A DNA stretch of 64,000 bases from Pseudocitrobacter vendiensis (GCF_943590815.1 NZ_CALSBS010000002.1:364577-428576); one strand, 5' to 3'. Counted from the stretch's first letter, positions 31,912 to 41,940 are shown. The notes: generated from the letters alone by a model not told the origin. Made by a program: numbers and translations.

Positions 31912-32547
31912 ATGAAAAAATTAGCAGTGGCAGCCTTAGCACTTTCAACACTTTCTGGTGGCGCATGGGCCCATGACGCGGGCGAATTTTTCATTCGTGC
32001 GGGTTCCGCAACGGTGCGTCCTTCCGAAGGTTCGGATAATGTTCTTGGTGCGCTGGGTGGATTTAATGTCAGCAATAACACGCAGTTGGGTCTGACATTT
32101 ACCTATATGGCAACCGAAAACATCGGTATTGAACTGCTGGCGGCTACGCCGTTCCGTCATAAAGTGGGTACTGGCCCAACGGGTGATATCGCTACCGTTC
32201 ACCACTTACCGCCAACCTTAATGGCACAATGGTATTTTGGTGATTCCAGTAGCAAACTGCGTCCATATATTGGTGCGGGTATCAACTACACCACCTTCTT
32301 TGACAACGATTTTAACAAAACAGGTAAAGAAGCCGGGCTCTCAGACCTTAGTCTTGATGATTCCTGGGGCGCCGCAGGGCAAGTGGGGATGGACTACTTA
32401 ATCAACCGTGACTGGCTGGTGAATATGTCCGTCTGGTATATGGATATCGACACTAACGTGAAATTCAAACACAACGGGGAGCGTCAAAGCGTCAGTACGC
32501 GTCTTGACCCATGGGTGTTTATGTTCTCGGCAGGTTATCGCTTCTAA
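31912..32547 (+). CDS. ompW: outer membrane protein OmpW
   Basis: A 211-residue eight-stranded outer-membrane barrel. Signal peptide MKKLAVAALALSTLSGGAWA, then HDAGEFFIRAGSATVRPSEG, mature barrel and a terminal aromatic (GYRF). It forms a narrow hydrophobic channel and is colicin S4 receptor in E. coli. I chose ATG 31912 (AAAGGAGTGGGT before it). The 274 bases upstream are AT-rich, with TTAAAATTTAACATTTGGTGTGATCTGTG as likely promoter/regulator region; E. coli ompW responds to FNR, but I do not claim a site. Confidence 0.95.
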   Translation: MKKLAVAALALSTLSGGAWAHDAGEFFIRAGSATVRPSEGSDNVLGALGGFNVSNNTQLGLTFTYMATENIGIELLAATPFRHKVGTGPTGDIATVHHLPPTLMAQWYFGDSSSKLRPYIGAGINYTTFFDNDFNKTGKEAGLSDLSLDDSWGAAGQVGMDYLINRDWLVNMSVWYMDIDTNVKFKHNGERQSVSTRLDPWVFMFSAGYRF

Positions 32548-32556
32548 TGTATTGAA

Positions 32557-32582
32557 GGGCTGGCCTTCTGGGGCCAGCCTTA
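32557..32582 (+). terminator. ompW terminator
   Basis: AGGCTGGCCC-type stem: GGCTGGCC / GGGCCAGCC with TTCT loop, followed by TTACC. Strong stem, weak T-run. Confidence 0.6.
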
Positions 32583-32629
32583 CCCGGTTTCGGCACCATG
32601 AGGATCGCTTCCCGAACTTCCCTTCACCA

Positions 32630-32788
32630 TCATCCTTTCAGCATGAACAGGATATTATACCTCGACCATTCACGTAGCGCGTCAAGCCACGGATCTAACC
32701 ATTCCACAATGCTGTGCACATCAATATCCATCTCAAGAATAAAGCTGGTAACGGCAGCGGCGACAATCACTATATAATTCGTACACAT
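32630..32788 (-). CDS. possible small membrane protein
   Basis: A 52-residue ORF with ribosome site AAGGATGTTCTT before ATG. N-terminal hydrophobic segment (YIVIVAAAVTSFILEM), then an amphipathic, Trp-rich helix (VEWLDPWLDALREWSRY). The pattern resembles single-helix small membrane proteins of enterobacteria. Lies between ompW and a diguanylate cyclase gene. I cannot name it. Confidence 0.45.
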   Translation of the reverse strand: MCTNYIVIVAAAVTSFILEMDIDVHSIVEWLDPWLDALREWSRYNILFMLKG

Positions 32789-32979
32789 AAGAACATCCTT
32801 ATTCTTATTAAGGTATTAAGCGGATTTACATTAATTGAATAATCGCCGGTGGGCAATATTAGCCCTGATACTTTTCACTATAATCCATGGTGAATGACCG
32901 CTAGAATTAATGTCAGATTACCTTAAATTACGATAATCATTTTGTCGTAAAGCCAGTGCGTGATATCAGGAGTAGGTGA

Positions 32980-33870
32980 ATGCCGATTGAGAACAGGTTA
33001 GAGAAAACGGGCGTACAGCCAGGACGAATGGGGTGGGTCGCGATCGTTTTCGTACTGGTTGTCGTGGTTACTATGTTGGCGGGCAATTCCCTTGGGAATG
33101 CCCGGCAGGTCCTGCGTAACCCGGGGCTCTATATTGATGGTATTGGGCTGATATTCCTTATCTTTATGTACTGGAGTGCTACGCGGGTGCGTCTTGCCCA
33201 TAACGTATTGCGTTGGGTGCGCTATGGCTTTCTGCTATGGATTGCAGGTATGACGTTCGATGTGATGGACGAAATTGTTCAGCAACCTCGCTGGATGGGA
33301 TTCTATTGTGAAGACATGTTGCGTCTGGCTGGAATGCTGGCGACGGCGGTCGGTGTCTATAAAATCATTCAGCGTATAAATATGTTGTATGTCGATGCGC
33401 GCTTTAAATCCTTGCGCGATGAATTGACCCAATTACCGAATCGCCGCTTTTTCATCGATACTATTCGGGAAAAGGAGGGGCGTCAGGTCTCACTGATTAT
33501 TCTGGATATTGATTTTTTCAAACGCATCAACGATACCTGGGGCCACCTGATCGGCGATGAAGTGTTGTTTGCGCTGGGCAGACAGTTGCTAAATTTAAGT
33601 AGCGATAGCGTGATGCCTGCGCGCATCGGCGGGGAAGAGTTCGCCATTATTGTTGAGGGGCGTTCGGCGAGCGACATGCATCTCTTTGCACAATCGGTGC
33701 TCGAAAATGCGAGAACGATTCTGGTCAACGGCGATCAACCGCTCTCCATCAGTATTGGGGTGGGTTCACGTGAATTGGGAGAGGCGCAGGATTCGTTCAT
33801 TCGCAAGGTGGACGAAGCACTTTATCGGGCGAAGAACAATGGACGTGGCCGCATCGAGTGGGCAGAGTAA
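32980..33870 (+). CDS. membrane diguanylate cyclase
   Basis: A 296-residue protein: four hydrophobic segments in the first 130 residues (WVAIVFVLVVVVTMLAG, YIDGIGLIFLIFMYW, WVRYGFLLWIAGMTF and MLRLAGMLATAVGVYKII), then a GGDEF domain from about 138 (RDELTQLPNRRFF, DIDFFKRINDTWGHLIGDEVL, RIGGEEFAI, EALYRAKNNGRGRI). The GGEEF active site, metal and substrate residues are present, so it should make c-di-GMP. No obvious RxxD inhibitory site. Ribosome site AGGAGTAGGTGA. Faces the same way as the next cyclase gene. Confidence 0.88.
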   Translation: MPIENRLEKTGVQPGRMGWVAIVFVLVVVVTMLAGNSLGNARQVLRNPGLYIDGIGLIFLIFMYWSATRVRLAHNVLRWVRYGFLLWIAGMTFDVMDEIVQQPRWMGFYCEDMLRLAGMLATAVGVYKIIQRINMLYVDARFKSLRDELTQLPNRRFFIDTIREKEGRQVSLIILDIDFFKRINDTWGHLIGDEVLFALGRQLLNLSSDSVMPARIGGEEFAIIVEGRSASDMHLFAQSVLENARTILVNGDQPLSISIGVGSRELGEAQDSFIRKVDEALYRAKNNGRGRIEWAE

Positions 33871-33898
33871 ACGCCAGGTCTCGATTTTTGTCATAGAA

Positions 33899-33921
33899 AG
33901 ACTTCCTTACAAGGGAGTCTT
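33899..33921 (+). terminator. terminator after first cyclase gene
   Basis: AGACTTCCTT / AAGGGAGTCT imperfect stem followed by TCATTT. Moderate. Confidence 0.45.
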
Positions 33922-34136
33922 CATTTATCCTCGGACGGTATTGTTGTATTTTTCCTAATCGTGCAAGATCATTCGTAAGAGTTATTAATTAGATTGTAAT
34001 GTAATCAAGGTAAACTCTTTCTGCAATGAATTAAATACTGAGTGATATTAGCTTTTTTTTGTCTTTCTTGACAAAGTTTTAATTAATTATTGTTAATGTT
34101 TCACGTCACACGCTCAACGTTATTATCGGAGGCCAG

Positions 34137-35033
34137 ATGAACAGGAAGTTAAAAGAGATAGATGAACTCCTTTCGGGATTGAATCGTTCTGTCGGGGGGC
34201 ATTATCGCTGGCTGGTGCAGGCGTTCCGCCTTATCGCAAAACGCAACGATGGTACGGATGACATTACCGGTCTTGAGGCACATACCTGCTGCCAGTTTGG
34301 CGGCTGGTTGAGTCAATATCTGGCCACTAATACCGAAGATAAAGGTTTTTTATTAACCATTAATGATAAACATATTCGGGTGCATGAAGTTTGCCGTCGA
34401 TTAGTCGATTCGGTTTTACAGGATAATATACGAGAGACACTATTTAATGATTTTGAACATGCACTTCAGGAATTTGTCGCGGCCATTACTGTTTACCAGA
34501 CACATTTATTACAGCTACGTATAAGCTATGATGCATTAACCAGTTTGCCGTTGAGAAGAATCCTGGATGAATCGTTCGAAAGCCAGATTATGGATCGGAG
34601 TAACGGCGATCTTTACGTGATGATTCTGGATATCGATCATTTCAAACGTATTAATGATACCTACGGGCATATCATTGGTGATGAGGTATTACGAGCCTTT
34701 GCGCAAAAATTGCAAAGCTGCACGCGACATTATGAACCCGTTTACCGTTTTGGCGGTGAAGAGTTTATCGTGATCCTGAAAGCGAAGGGTGAGGCGGAAG
34801 CGATGGCGGCGGGTCTGCGTATCACACGTGCGATTGAACATCATCAAATCAGAGTTGGGCAATATGATATTCCGGTTACCGTCACCTCAGGCTTAACACG
34901 GGCTATTCCCGGTGAATTGCTGCGTATCGTGCTTGAACGTGCCGATGGCGCGATGTACGTGGGGAAACAGTCGGGCAGAAATCGCTGTATGTACATTAGC
35001 GAACAGGGCTCGATCGAGCGGGTAGTGGAATAA
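34137..35033 (+). CDS. dgcZ: CZB-GGDEF diguanylate cyclase, DgcZ-like
   Basis: A 298-residue protein closely matching E. coli DgcZ (YdeH). N-terminal CZB zinc-sensing domain with all four ligands in place: His22 (GGHYRW), Cys52 (CCQFGGW), His79 and His83 (KHIRVH). Then a GGDEF domain (YDALTSLPLRRILDES, DIDHFKRINDTYGHIIGDEVL, YRFGGEEF, GADGAMYVGKQSGRNRCMYI-type end). Zinc binding inhibits cyclase activity in E. coli, making this a zinc-responsive c-di-GMP source for poly-GlcNAc biofilm. In E. coli the gene is elsewhere. Ribosome site TCGGAGGCCAG. Confidence 0.88.
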   Translation: MNRKLKEIDELLSGLNRSVGGHYRWLVQAFRLIAKRNDGTDDITGLEAHTCCQFGGWLSQYLATNTEDKGFLLTINDKHIRVHEVCRRLVDSVLQDNIRETLFNDFEHALQEFVAAITVYQTHLLQLRISYDALTSLPLRRILDESFESQIMDRSNGDLYVMILDIDHFKRINDTYGHIIGDEVLRAFAQKLQSCTRHYEPVYRFGGEEFIVILKAKGEAEAMAAGLRITRAIEHHQIRVGQYDIPVTVTSGLTRAIPGELLRIVLERADGAMYVGKQSGRNRCMYISEQGSIERVVE

Positions 35034-35124
35034 AAAAAGCCCGCACGAAGCGGGCAAGTAATACTGGAAGCAATGTGAGCAATGTCGTAACGAATACTTG
35101 AGTGATTTGCTCAACTATTCGTTG
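35032..35124 (-). ncRNA. ryhB: RyhB-type small RNA (paralogue candidate)
   Basis: Minus-strand sequence from about 35124 to 35032: a 5' hairpin (CGAATA-TTGAG pairing with CTCAA-TATTCG, 35110-35121 with 35091-35102), a single-stranded core at 35056-35088 that matches the 33-nt core of E. coli RyhB (begins ACGACATTGC, includes TTGCTTCCAG, ends ATTACTT), and a terminator GCCCGC-TTCGT-GCGGGC followed by seven T. RyhB represses iron-using proteins with Hfq when iron is scarce. The 5' and 3' parts differ from RyhB and the locus differs from yhhX, so it is likely a second copy like Salmonella RyhB-2. The T-run touches the dgcZ stop codon. Confidence 0.85.
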
Positions 35125-35159
35125 ATGAGAAAGATAATGGTTCTCATCTAAGATATCAA
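35124..35159 (-). promoter_or_regulatory. Fur-box-like promoter of the RyhB-type RNA
   Basis: Minus-strand -35 TTGATA (35154-35159), 17-base spacer, -10 TATCTT (35131-35136). A symmetrical GATGAGA...TCTCATC region at 35124-35148 holds GATAATGGTTCTCAT on the plus strand, close to the Fur consensus GATAATGATAATCATTATC. Overlap with the -10 fits Fur repression. Confidence 0.7.
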
Positions 35160-35200
35160 CCCTACAGTTTGTGTTAATTGCTTCTTTTTCGCATCCAAAG

Positions 35201-35225
35201 AAAAAGCTGCCGGTTGGCAGCTTTT
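35201..35225. terminator. trp operon terminator, bidirectional
   Basis: AAAAAGCTGCC / GGCAGCTTTT stem with GGTT-type loop, A-run on one side and T-run on the other, so it can stop trpA transcripts on the minus strand and transcripts from the left. Confidence 0.75.
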
Positions 35226-35262
35226 ACATAGAGATAACGCTTTAAAAATGTGCCTGTATCTT

Positions 35263-35291
35263 GCCGGAGGCGCTACGCTTGCCCGGCCTAC
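35263..35291. repeat. REP element
   Basis: GCCGGAGGCGCTACGCTTGC...CCGGCCTAC, the standard enterobacterial repetitive extragenic palindrome, directly after the trpA stop. It probably stabilises the 3' end of the trp mRNA. Confidence 0.7.
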
Positions 35292-35297
35292 ACAGCA

Positions 35298-36107
35298 CTA
35301 CGCCTGGCGCGTTGCGGCCTTCATGGCCTGCGCAAAGGCTTTCAACTCGGCCAGCATAACGTCGGGCTTATCAAGATTCTTCTCGATGATTTTTACCGTG
35401 GCGGAACCGGAAATTGCCCCAGCGGCACCGGCTTCAATTGAAGCATGCACCTGCTCTGGCGTAGAAATACCAAAGCCCTGTAGCGGGGGGGCGGCGTGAT
35501 ATTCCGCCAGCTTTTCAACGAGGTGATGCAGCGGAAGCGCAGCGCGGCTGTCGGCTCCGGTCACGCCCGCACGAGAAAGCAGGTAGGTATAACCGCGACC
35601 GTGGGAAGCAATTTGACGCAGCAGGTCGTCGTCGGCGTTCGGTGGGCAGATGAAGATCGGCGCCACGTTATGGCGCATTGCAGCCTGACGGAACGGGGCG
35701 GACTCTTCAACCGGCACATCAGCGACCAGGACTGAATCAACACCCACTCGCGCGCATTCCGCATAAAACTCATCAATACCGCGGTTAAAGACCAGGTTTG
35801 CATACATCAACAGGCCGATAGGCATGCTCGGATGTTTTTGGCGAATCGCCGCCAGCATCTCAAAGCACTGTGTCGGCGTGACGTGGGAAGCAAAAGCACG
35901 CAGCGTCGCGCTCTGAATGGTCGGGCCATCCGCCAGCGGGTCGGAGAAGGGGATCCCCAGCTCCAGCGCGTCTGCGCCGCCTTCAATCAGCGCATCGATA
36001 ATCTTCAGTGACTGCTCTGGGTTCGGATCGCCGAGGGTGACGAAGGGAACAAATGCGCCTTCCTTGCGGGCGGTGAGTTCTGCAAACAGGTTGTCATAAC
36101 GTTCCAT
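35298..36107 (-). CDS. trpA: tryptophan synthase alpha subunit
   Basis: A 269-residue TIM-barrel protein that splits indole-3-glycerol phosphate to indole. Catalytic Glu49 ([19 protein letters not shown]) and Asp60 are in place; phosphate-binding [10 protein letters not shown] and GAISGSA near the C-terminus. One residue longer than E. coli TrpA. Start overlaps the trpB stop (TGATG), the usual coupling. Last gene of the operon. Confidence 0.97.
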   Translation of the reverse strand: MERYDNLFAELTARKEGAFVPFVTLGDPNPEQSLKIIDALIEGGADALELGIPFSDPLADGPTIQSATLRAFASHVTPTQCFEMLAAIRQKHPSMPIGLLMYANLVFNRGIDEFYAECARVGVDSVLVADVPVEESAPFRQAAMRHNVAPIFICPPNADDDLLRQIASHGRGYTYLLSRAGVTGADSRAALPLHHLVEKLAEYHAAPPLQGFGISTPEQVHASIEAGAAGAISGSATVKIIEKNLDKPDVMLAELKAFAQAMKAATRQA

Positions 36108-37300
36108 CAGATTTCCCCTCGAGCTTTCAGAATATCGTGTACGGTAAAGATGTCTTTGTCGCCGCGTCCGGAAAGGTTAACGACCAGAAGCTGCTCTTTT
36201 TCCGGATTTTCGCGCATCATTTTCAGCGCGTGCGCCAGGGCGTGTGATGATTCCAGCGCCGGGATTATCCCTTCGTGACGGCTGAGTTCTTTAAAGGCGT
36301 CAAGCGCTTCGTTATCGGTGATTGAGACATACTCCGCGCGACCAATGCTGTTCAAATACGCATGCTGTGGCCCGACAGACGGGAAGTCGAGGCCCGCAGA
36401 GATGGAGTAAGATTCTTCAATCTGCCCCTCATCGGTCTGCATCATCGGTGATTTCATACCGAAGTAAATGCCGACGCGACCATGCTTCAGCGGCGCGCCG
36501 TGCTCGCCGGTTTCGATACCGTGTCCTGCAGGTTCAACGCCAATCAAACCAACGCTGGTTTCAGTAATAAAATCGGCAAACATACCGATGGCGTTGGAGC
36601 CGCCCCCAACACAGGCGATGACAGCGTCTGGCAGACGACCTTCTTTTTCCAGCACCTGGACTTTGGTTTCTTCGCCGATCATGCGCTGGAATTCACGCAC
36701 GATGGTCGGGAACGGGTGCGGGCCTGCCGCCGTGCCGAGCATATAGTGCGCAGTTTCGTAGCTGCCAGACCAGTCGCGAAGTGCTTCGTTACAGGCATCT
36801 TTCAGCGTGGCTGAACCACTGTGCACCGCGATCACTTCCGCGCCCATCAAACGCATACGAAAGACGTTTGGTGACTGGCGTTCAATATCTTTTGCACCCA
36901 TATAGATGCGGCACTTCAGGCCCAGCAAGGCACAGGCGAGCGCTGACGCAACACCATGCTGACCCGCGCCGGTCTCGGCGATGATTTCGGTTTTACCCAT
37001 GCGTTTAGCGAGTAAGGCCTGGCCCAGCACCTGATTGGTTTTGTGCGCGCCGCCGTGCAGCAGATCTTCACGTTTCAGGTACAGCGTAGTTTTGGTACCC
37101 GCTGTTAAGTTACGGCATTTGGTCAGCGCAGTCGGGCGACCCGCGTAGTTTTTCAGCAGGTCGGTAAATTCCGCCTGAAATTCCGGATCTTTTTGCGCGC
37201 TGACGAAGGCTTCTTCCAGTTGACGCAGCGCAGGCATCAGGATTTGCGGAACGTACATTCCGCCAAACTCGCCGAAATAGGGATTAAGTAACGTGCTCAT
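36107..37300 (-). CDS. trpB: tryptophan synthase beta subunit
   Basis: A 397-residue PLP enzyme joining indole and serine. [20 protein letters not shown] start; PLP lysine in [14 protein letters not shown] (Lys87), glycine loop [13 protein letters not shown], and the C-terminal [12 protein letters not shown] chose ATG 37300 by the family start; an in-frame ATG 15 bases upstream exists (ATGAAAGGAGCAACA) but contains the ribosome site itself. Forms the alpha2beta2 complex with TrpA. Confidence 0.97.
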   Translation of the reverse strand: MSTLLNPYFGEFGGMYVPQILMPALRQLEEAFVSAQKDPEFQAEFTDLLKNYAGRPTALTKCRNLTAGTKTTLYLKREDLLHGGAHKTNQVLGQALLAKRMGKTEIIAETGAGQHGVASALACALLGLKCRIYMGAKDIERQSPNVFRMRLMGAEVIAVHSGSATLKDACNEALRDWSGSYETAHYMLGTAAGPHPFPTIVREFQRMIGEETKVQVLEKEGRLPDAVIACVGGGSNAIGMFADFITETSVGLIGVEPAGHGIETGEHGAPLKHGRVGIYFGMKSPMMQTDEGQIEESYSISAGLDFPSVGPQHAYLNSIGRAEYVSITDNEALDAFKELSRHEGIIPALESSHALAHALKMMRENPEKEQLLVVNLSGRGDKDIFTVHDILKARGEI

Positions 37301-37318
37301 TGTTGCTCCTTTCATACC

Positions 37319-38677
37319 TTAATATGCGCGCAGTGTCTGGAAAACCGAGGCCAGTTTGCTGGCATCTTTTACACCCGGTTGCGACTCTACACCTGAATTG
37401 AAATCCAGCCCGGCACAGCCGCTTTTGGCTGCTTCTACGCAGTTATCTGCGCCTAATCCACCTGCCAGGATCACGTTGCTGAGATCCTGTCCCTGCAACA
37501 GCGACCAGTCGAAACGTTGACCGGTACCGCCCTGGCCATTATCGAATACGTATTTATCCACGTGATTCAGATTACGAGCGGGCAGGGTTTCGCCCACGCT
37601 GAGGGCTTTCCAGATTTGCACTGTTGCCGGCAACTGTTCGCGCAGGGTGTCGATATATGCCTGATCTTCATTACCGTGCAGTTGTACGGCGGCGAACGAC
37701 AGTTCACTTGCACGTGCAACGACATCGTGAACAGGAGCATTGCGGAAGACGCCCACGTAATTCAATGGTGCGGCGGTCATCACCTCACGGGCCTGTTCAG
37801 GCGTTACGGCACGAGGTGAGGTGGCAACAAAAATCAGTCCCCCGAAAATTGCGCCAGCGTCATACGCCGCCTGGGCATCTTGTGGACGCGTCAGCCCGCA
37901 GACTTTATTTTCGCCCAACAGTACGCGGCGCACGGCAGTGTTAAGATCGTCGTGCGACATCAGCGCAGAGCCAATCAGGAAGCCGTTAGCAAAGTGGCTT
38001 AACTCGCGCACCTGGGCATAGGTGTTAATCCCCGATTCGCTGATCACCGTCACATCGTGGCCCAAACGTGGTGCCAACTGGCGGGTACGGTTCAGGTCGA
38101 TAGAGAGATCGCGCAGGTCGCGGTTGTTAATCCCGACCACTTTTGCACCCAGCGCAATCGCGCGTTCCAGCTCGTCTTCATTACTCACTTCCGTCAGCAC
38201 GCCCATTTTCAGGCTGTGGGCGACGGCGGCGAGCTGGCGATATTGTTCATCATCAAGGACCGAGAGCATCAGCAGACAGGCATCGGCCTGGTAAAAACGC
38301 GCCAGGTAAATCTGGTAAGGATCGATAATAAAGTCCTTACACAGAATCGGCTGGTGCGCGATTTTGCTGACGATAGGTAAAAACTCAAAATTACCCTGGA
38401 AATATTTCTCATCGGTTAACACCGAAATAGCCGATGCATAATGCTTATAGACACCTGCAATACGCGCCGGGTCGAAATCATCACGGATCACGCCTTTCGA
38501 CGGAGAGGCTTTTTTACACTCCAGAATAAAGGCAGTGCGTGTGCCGCGCAGCGCATCGTAGAAACTACGCTGCGTAGGCTGAATATCATTCTGGAACGTG
38601 GCTAACGGTTGTTGTTGTTTACGGGTTTCTACCCAAATCGCTTTATCGGCTACGATTTTTGCTAATACGGTCTGCAT
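37319..38677 (-). CDS. trpC: bifunctional indole-3-glycerol-phosphate synthase / PRA isomerase
   Basis: A 452-residue fusion as in all enterobacteria. N-terminal IGPS barrel (FILECKKASPSKGVIRDDFD, CKDFIIDPYQIYLARFYQAD, INNRDL) and C-terminal phosphoribosylanthranilate isomerase barrel (KVCGLTRPQDA, GVFRN, VQLHGNEDQAYI, LAGGLGADN, DFNSGVESQPG). It performs two consecutive steps between trpD and trpBA products. Separated by 3 bases from trpD. Confidence 0.97.
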   Translation of the reverse strand: MQTVLAKIVADKAIWVETRKQQQPLATFQNDIQPTQRSFYDALRGTRTAFILECKKASPSKGVIRDDFDPARIAGVYKHYASAISVLTDEKYFQGNFEFLPIVSKIAHQPILCKDFIIDPYQIYLARFYQADACLLMLSVLDDEQYRQLAAVAHSLKMGVLTEVSNEDELERAIALGAKVVGINNRDLRDLSIDLNRTRQLAPRLGHDVTVISESGINTYAQVRELSHFANGFLIGSALMSHDDLNTAVRRVLLGENKVCGLTRPQDAQAAYDAGAIFGGLIFVATSPRAVTPEQAREVMTAAPLNYVGVFRNAPVHDVVARASELSFAAVQLHGNEDQAYIDTLREQLPATVQIWKALSVGETLPARNLNHVDKYVFDNGQGGTGQRFDWSLLQGQDLSNVILAGGLGADNCVEAAKSGCAGLDFNSGVESQPGVKDASKLASVFQTLRAY

Positions 38678-38680
38678 TTT

Positions 38681-40276
38681 TTACCCTCTTGCCGCTAATG
38701 CGGTGACGCAATCATAGGCTGCACCGCTGCGCAGAACATCCAGTACTTTTTGTGCGTTGGCTTTTAAATCTTCATGGCCATAAAGGCGCATTAACATGGC
38801 GACGTTGGCGGCGACAGCGGACTCATGCGCTGTCTCACCTTTACCTTGTAACAAGCGCGTCAGAATGTCACGGTTTTCTTCCGGCGTACCGCCAGCCAGT
38901 TCTTCCTGATGGTAAGGTTTAAGACCAAAGTCGGCGGCGGTCAGCTGATAGCTCTTGATCTCACCCTGATTAAGTTCGGCTACCACGGTTGGCGCATGCA
39001 GCGAAACTTCATCCATACCACCGCTGTGTACCACGGCGGCGCGTTGATAACCCAACACGCGCAGGGTTTCCGCAATCGGCAGCACCAGTTCCGGGCTGTA
39101 GACACCAATCAGCGCCAGCGGCGGATGCGCCGGGTTAATCAGCGGTCCCAGCACGTTAAACAACGTACGGGTTTTAAGCTGCTGGCGAACCGGCATCGCG
39201 TATCGGAACCCGGTGTGGTATTTCGGCGCGAACAGGAAACAGACGCCCAGTTCATCCAGCGCTTTTCGTGACTTATCAGCATTCATATCCAGATTGATGC
39301 CGAATGCAGCCAGTAAGTCCGATGATCCGGATTTGCTGGAGACGCTACGGTTGCCATGTTTCGCTACTTTCAACCCGCAGGCCGCCGCGACAAACGCGCT
39401 GGCGGTCGAGATGTTGATGCTGTTGCTGCCGTCGCCACCGGTGCCGACGATATCGGCGAACGGGTAGTCCGGGCGTGGAAATGGTGCTGCATTTTCCAGT
39501 AATGCGGTGGCCGCTCCGGCGATTTCAATCGGGCTCTCACCGCGAATTTTCATGCTAACCAGCGCGGCAGCCAGCTGCTCCGGCTTCACTTCGCCGCGAA
39601 CGACGGCAGAAAAAAGCTGGTGGCTTTCCTGTTGCGTCAGGGTTTGCGCCTGATACAGTTTTTCCAGAATCGGTTGCAGCGTGTTGGTCTGCTCCAGTTT
39701 TTGCAGCGCCCATGCCAGGGTTTGTTCCAGCAGGCGTGCGCCCTGGGTCGTGAGAATTGATTCCGGGTGGAACTGGAAACCACACACGCGATCCGCATCG
39801 TGGCGAACCGCCATCACCATGCCGTTAAAGTGCGCGTTAATGGTTAAGCCCGCGGGAATATTGCTGCCGACCAGCGAGTGGTAGCGGGCAACCGGCAGCG
39901 GGTTGCTCAGCCCGGCAAACATCGCCTGGCCGTCGTGCTCAATGCTTGACGCTTTCCCGTGCAGGATTTCACCTGCCTGACCCACGTAGCCGCCATAGGC
40001 TTCGACAATCGCCTGATGCCCGAGGCAGATACCGATAATCGGCAATTTGCCGCGCATACGGGTCAACAGTTCCGGCATACAACCGGCTTCGGACGGTGCG
40101 CCAGGGCCTGGTGAGAGCATCAGCACCGGGTTTTTCATGGTGCCCAGACGCTCAATTAACGTTTGAGCGGGTACATGGTTGCGATAAATCACCACGTTGT
40201 GACCGTTGGCGCGTAGCTGATCTGCAAGGTTATAGGTGAATGAGTCGATATTATCGAGCAGCAGAATGTCAGCCAT
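38681..40276 (-). CDS. trpD: anthranilate synthase glutaminase / anthranilate phosphoribosyltransferase fusion
   Basis: A 531-residue fusion. Residues 1 to about 195: class I glutamine amidotransferase ([23 protein letters not shown] with catalytic Cys, [10 protein letters not shown]). Remainder: anthranilate phosphoribosyltransferase ([44 protein letters not shown]). The TrpG part supplies ammonia to TrpE. Start overlaps the trpE stop by one base (TGATG), giving translational coupling. Confidence 0.97.
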   Translation of the reverse strand: MADILLLDNIDSFTYNLADQLRANGHNVVIYRNHVPAQTLIERLGTMKNPVLMLSPGPGAPSEAGCMPELLTRMRGKLPIIGICLGHQAIVEAYGGYVGQAGEILHGKASSIEHDGQAMFAGLSNPLPVARYHSLVGSNIPAGLTINAHFNGMVMAVRHDADRVCGFQFHPESILTTQGARLLEQTLAWALQKLEQTNTLQPILEKLYQAQTLTQQESHQLFSAVVRGEVKPEQLAAALVSMKIRGESPIEIAGAATALLENAAPFPRPDYPFADIVGTGGDGSNSINISTASAFVAAACGLKVAKHGNRSVSSKSGSSDLLAAFGINLDMNADKSRKALDELGVCFLFAPKYHTGFRYAMPVRQQLKTRTLFNVLGPLINPAHPPLALIGVYSPELVLPIAETLRVLGYQRAAVVHSGGMDEVSLHAPTVVAELNQGEIKSYQLTAADFGLKPYHQEELAGGTPEENRDILTRLLQGKGETAHESAVAANVAMLMRLYGHEDLKANAQKVLDVLRSGAAYDCVTALAARG

Positions 40277-41838
40277 CAGAAAATCTCCTGTGCGTGGTGT
40301 GCGGTCGCGATTGCGCGCAGTACCGCGCGTGCTTTATTACGTGTTTCATCGGCTTCGGACTGGGGAACAGAATCCAGTACCACGCCTGCGCCAGCCTGAA
40401 CGGTGGCGACGCCGTTTTCAACGAAGGCGGAGCGGATCACAATGCAGGTATCCAGATCGCCGTGAGCGGTGAAGTAGCCGACCGCGCCGCCGTAGCTGCC
40501 GCGACGCTTGCCCTCTGCGGCTGCGATAAGCTGCATCGCGCGAACCTTCGGTGCGCCGCTCAGGGTGCCCATGTTCATGCAGGCGCGATAGGCGTGCAGC
40601 ACGTCGAGATCGTTACGCAGCTCGCCGACAACACGAGAAACCAGATGCATTACGAAGGAGTAACGGTCAACTTTGGTGAGGTCCGCCACATAGCGGCTAC
40701 CCGGTGTACAAATGCGCGCCAGGTCATTACGCGCGAGGTCAACCAGCATCAGATGCTCCGACAGCTCTTTATGGTCGGTGCGCATTTCCAGCTCAATGCG
40801 GCTATCAAGGTCGCGGTCCAGAGAACCGTCTGCGCGACGACCGCGTGGGCGGGTACCGGCAATCGGGTAGATCTCAATCTGGCGGCTGGCGGCTTCATAT
40901 TTCAGTGAGCTTTCCGGTGAAGCGCCGAACAGGGTGAAGTCGTTATCCTGCATGAAGAACATATACGGGCTTGGATTGCTCTTTTTCAGAACATCATAAG
41001 CGGCCAGCGGCGACGGGCAGGGCAGTGAGAAGCGACGCGACGGCACGACCTGGAAAATTTCCCCGGCGCGAATCGCTTTTTGCATTTTGCGCACCACATC
41101 ACCGTACTCTTCATCGCTTTGGTTGGTCTCGCAGCGCATCTGTTCAACGGTTTCCACCGGCAAAGCCGCAGGCGGCTCGTTCAGTTGTTGACGCAGCTCC
41201 GCAATACGTTGCAGTAACCTGTCTTTTTCACTCAATGATGGCGTGAACAGGCTGGCCTGAATGCGCGTATTTTTGGTCTGGTGGTCAATCACCAGCAGGG
41301 TTTCCGCCAGGTAGAAGCAGTAGTCCGGGCAGGAGGTGTCGCTTTCAAGCGTTGGCAGGTCTTCAAAACCGGCCACCAGGTCATAAGCGAACAGCCCGCC
41401 GAAGAACATGGCATCACGTTCGTTTTCTGGCAGCGTCACCAGCGTTTGCAGCAGGCGGAACGCGTCAAATACCGACAGAGAGCAAAGACGCGCATCTTCA
41501 TCCAGAAGTTGGCTGACTGCGGGGAAGGTCAGCACGCGGCCGCGGGCCTGATGCTGGTTGTCAACGCCCGCAGGCAGCGCCGCATCGAGCAATGGCAGCA
41601 GGGATGCGCCGTTGTCAGTCAGTGCCTGAATAGTGACAGTGTCACCGAGTGCGGTAATACGCAGCGCACTGTCGACCAGCAGCAGGCTTTTTAAATCGTT
41701 TTTGCTATCGATATCCGCAGATTCCAGCAGCAATGTGGCCGGGCGTGAACCGCACAGCTGATGAAACAGCGCGGTGGGGTTTTCACGATAAATCGCGTCA
41801 CTGGTCAGAAGCTCAAGCGTTGGTTTTGATGTTTGCAT
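40276..41838 (-). CDS. trpE: anthranilate synthase component I
   Basis: A 520-residue chorismate-using enzyme. N-terminal tryptophan feedback motif [18 protein letters not shown], and the C-terminal chorismate-binding domain ([73 protein letters not shown]). First structural gene of trp, behind the attenuator. I chose ATG 41838 ([14 protein letters not shown]); an in-frame ATG 36 bases upstream lies near the attenuator and lacks conservation. Confidence 0.97.
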   Translation of the reverse strand: MQTSKPTLELLTSDAIYRENPTALFHQLCGSRPATLLLESADIDSKNDLKSLLLVDSALRITALGDTVTIQALTDNGASLLPLLDAALPAGVDNQHQARGRVLTFPAVSQLLDEDARLCSLSVFDAFRLLQTLVTLPENERDAMFFGGLFAYDLVAGFEDLPTLESDTSCPDYCFYLAETLLVIDHQTKNTRIQASLFTPSLSEKDRLLQRIAELRQQLNEPPAALPVETVEQMRCETNQSDEEYGDVVRKMQKAIRAGEIFQVVPSRRFSLPCPSPLAAYDVLKKSNPSPYMFFMQDNDFTLFGASPESSLKYEAASRQIEIYPIAGTRPRGRRADGSLDRDLDSRIELEMRTDHKELSEHLMLVDLARNDLARICTPGSRYVADLTKVDRYSFVMHLVSRVVGELRNDLDVLHAYRACMNMGTLSGAPKVRAMQLIAAAEGKRRGSYGGAVGYFTAHGDLDTCIVIRSAFVENGVATVQAGAGVVLDSVPQSEADETRNKARAVLRAIATAHHAQEIF

Positions 41839-41875
41839 TGTTTGTTTCGCCTGTTCTGTAAAATAAGTGTTCAAT

Positions 41876-41900
41876 AAAAAGCCCGCTCAGTGGCGGGCCG
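41876..41900 (-). terminator. trp attenuator terminator
   Basis: Minus strand CGGCCCGCCACTGAGCGGGC followed by TTTTTATT, the 3:4 hairpin. The 2:3 alternative involves the region just after the leader stop, as in E. coli. Confidence 0.88.
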
Positions 41901-41940
41901 GGTATCTGTTTGCATAATGCAGACGTGATGACACTGCCCG

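Noticed and set aside
39213..39467. Open frames antisense to trpD and trpE
   Set aside because: Long GC-rich shadow frames without ribosome sites, typical of antisense strands of conserved genes.
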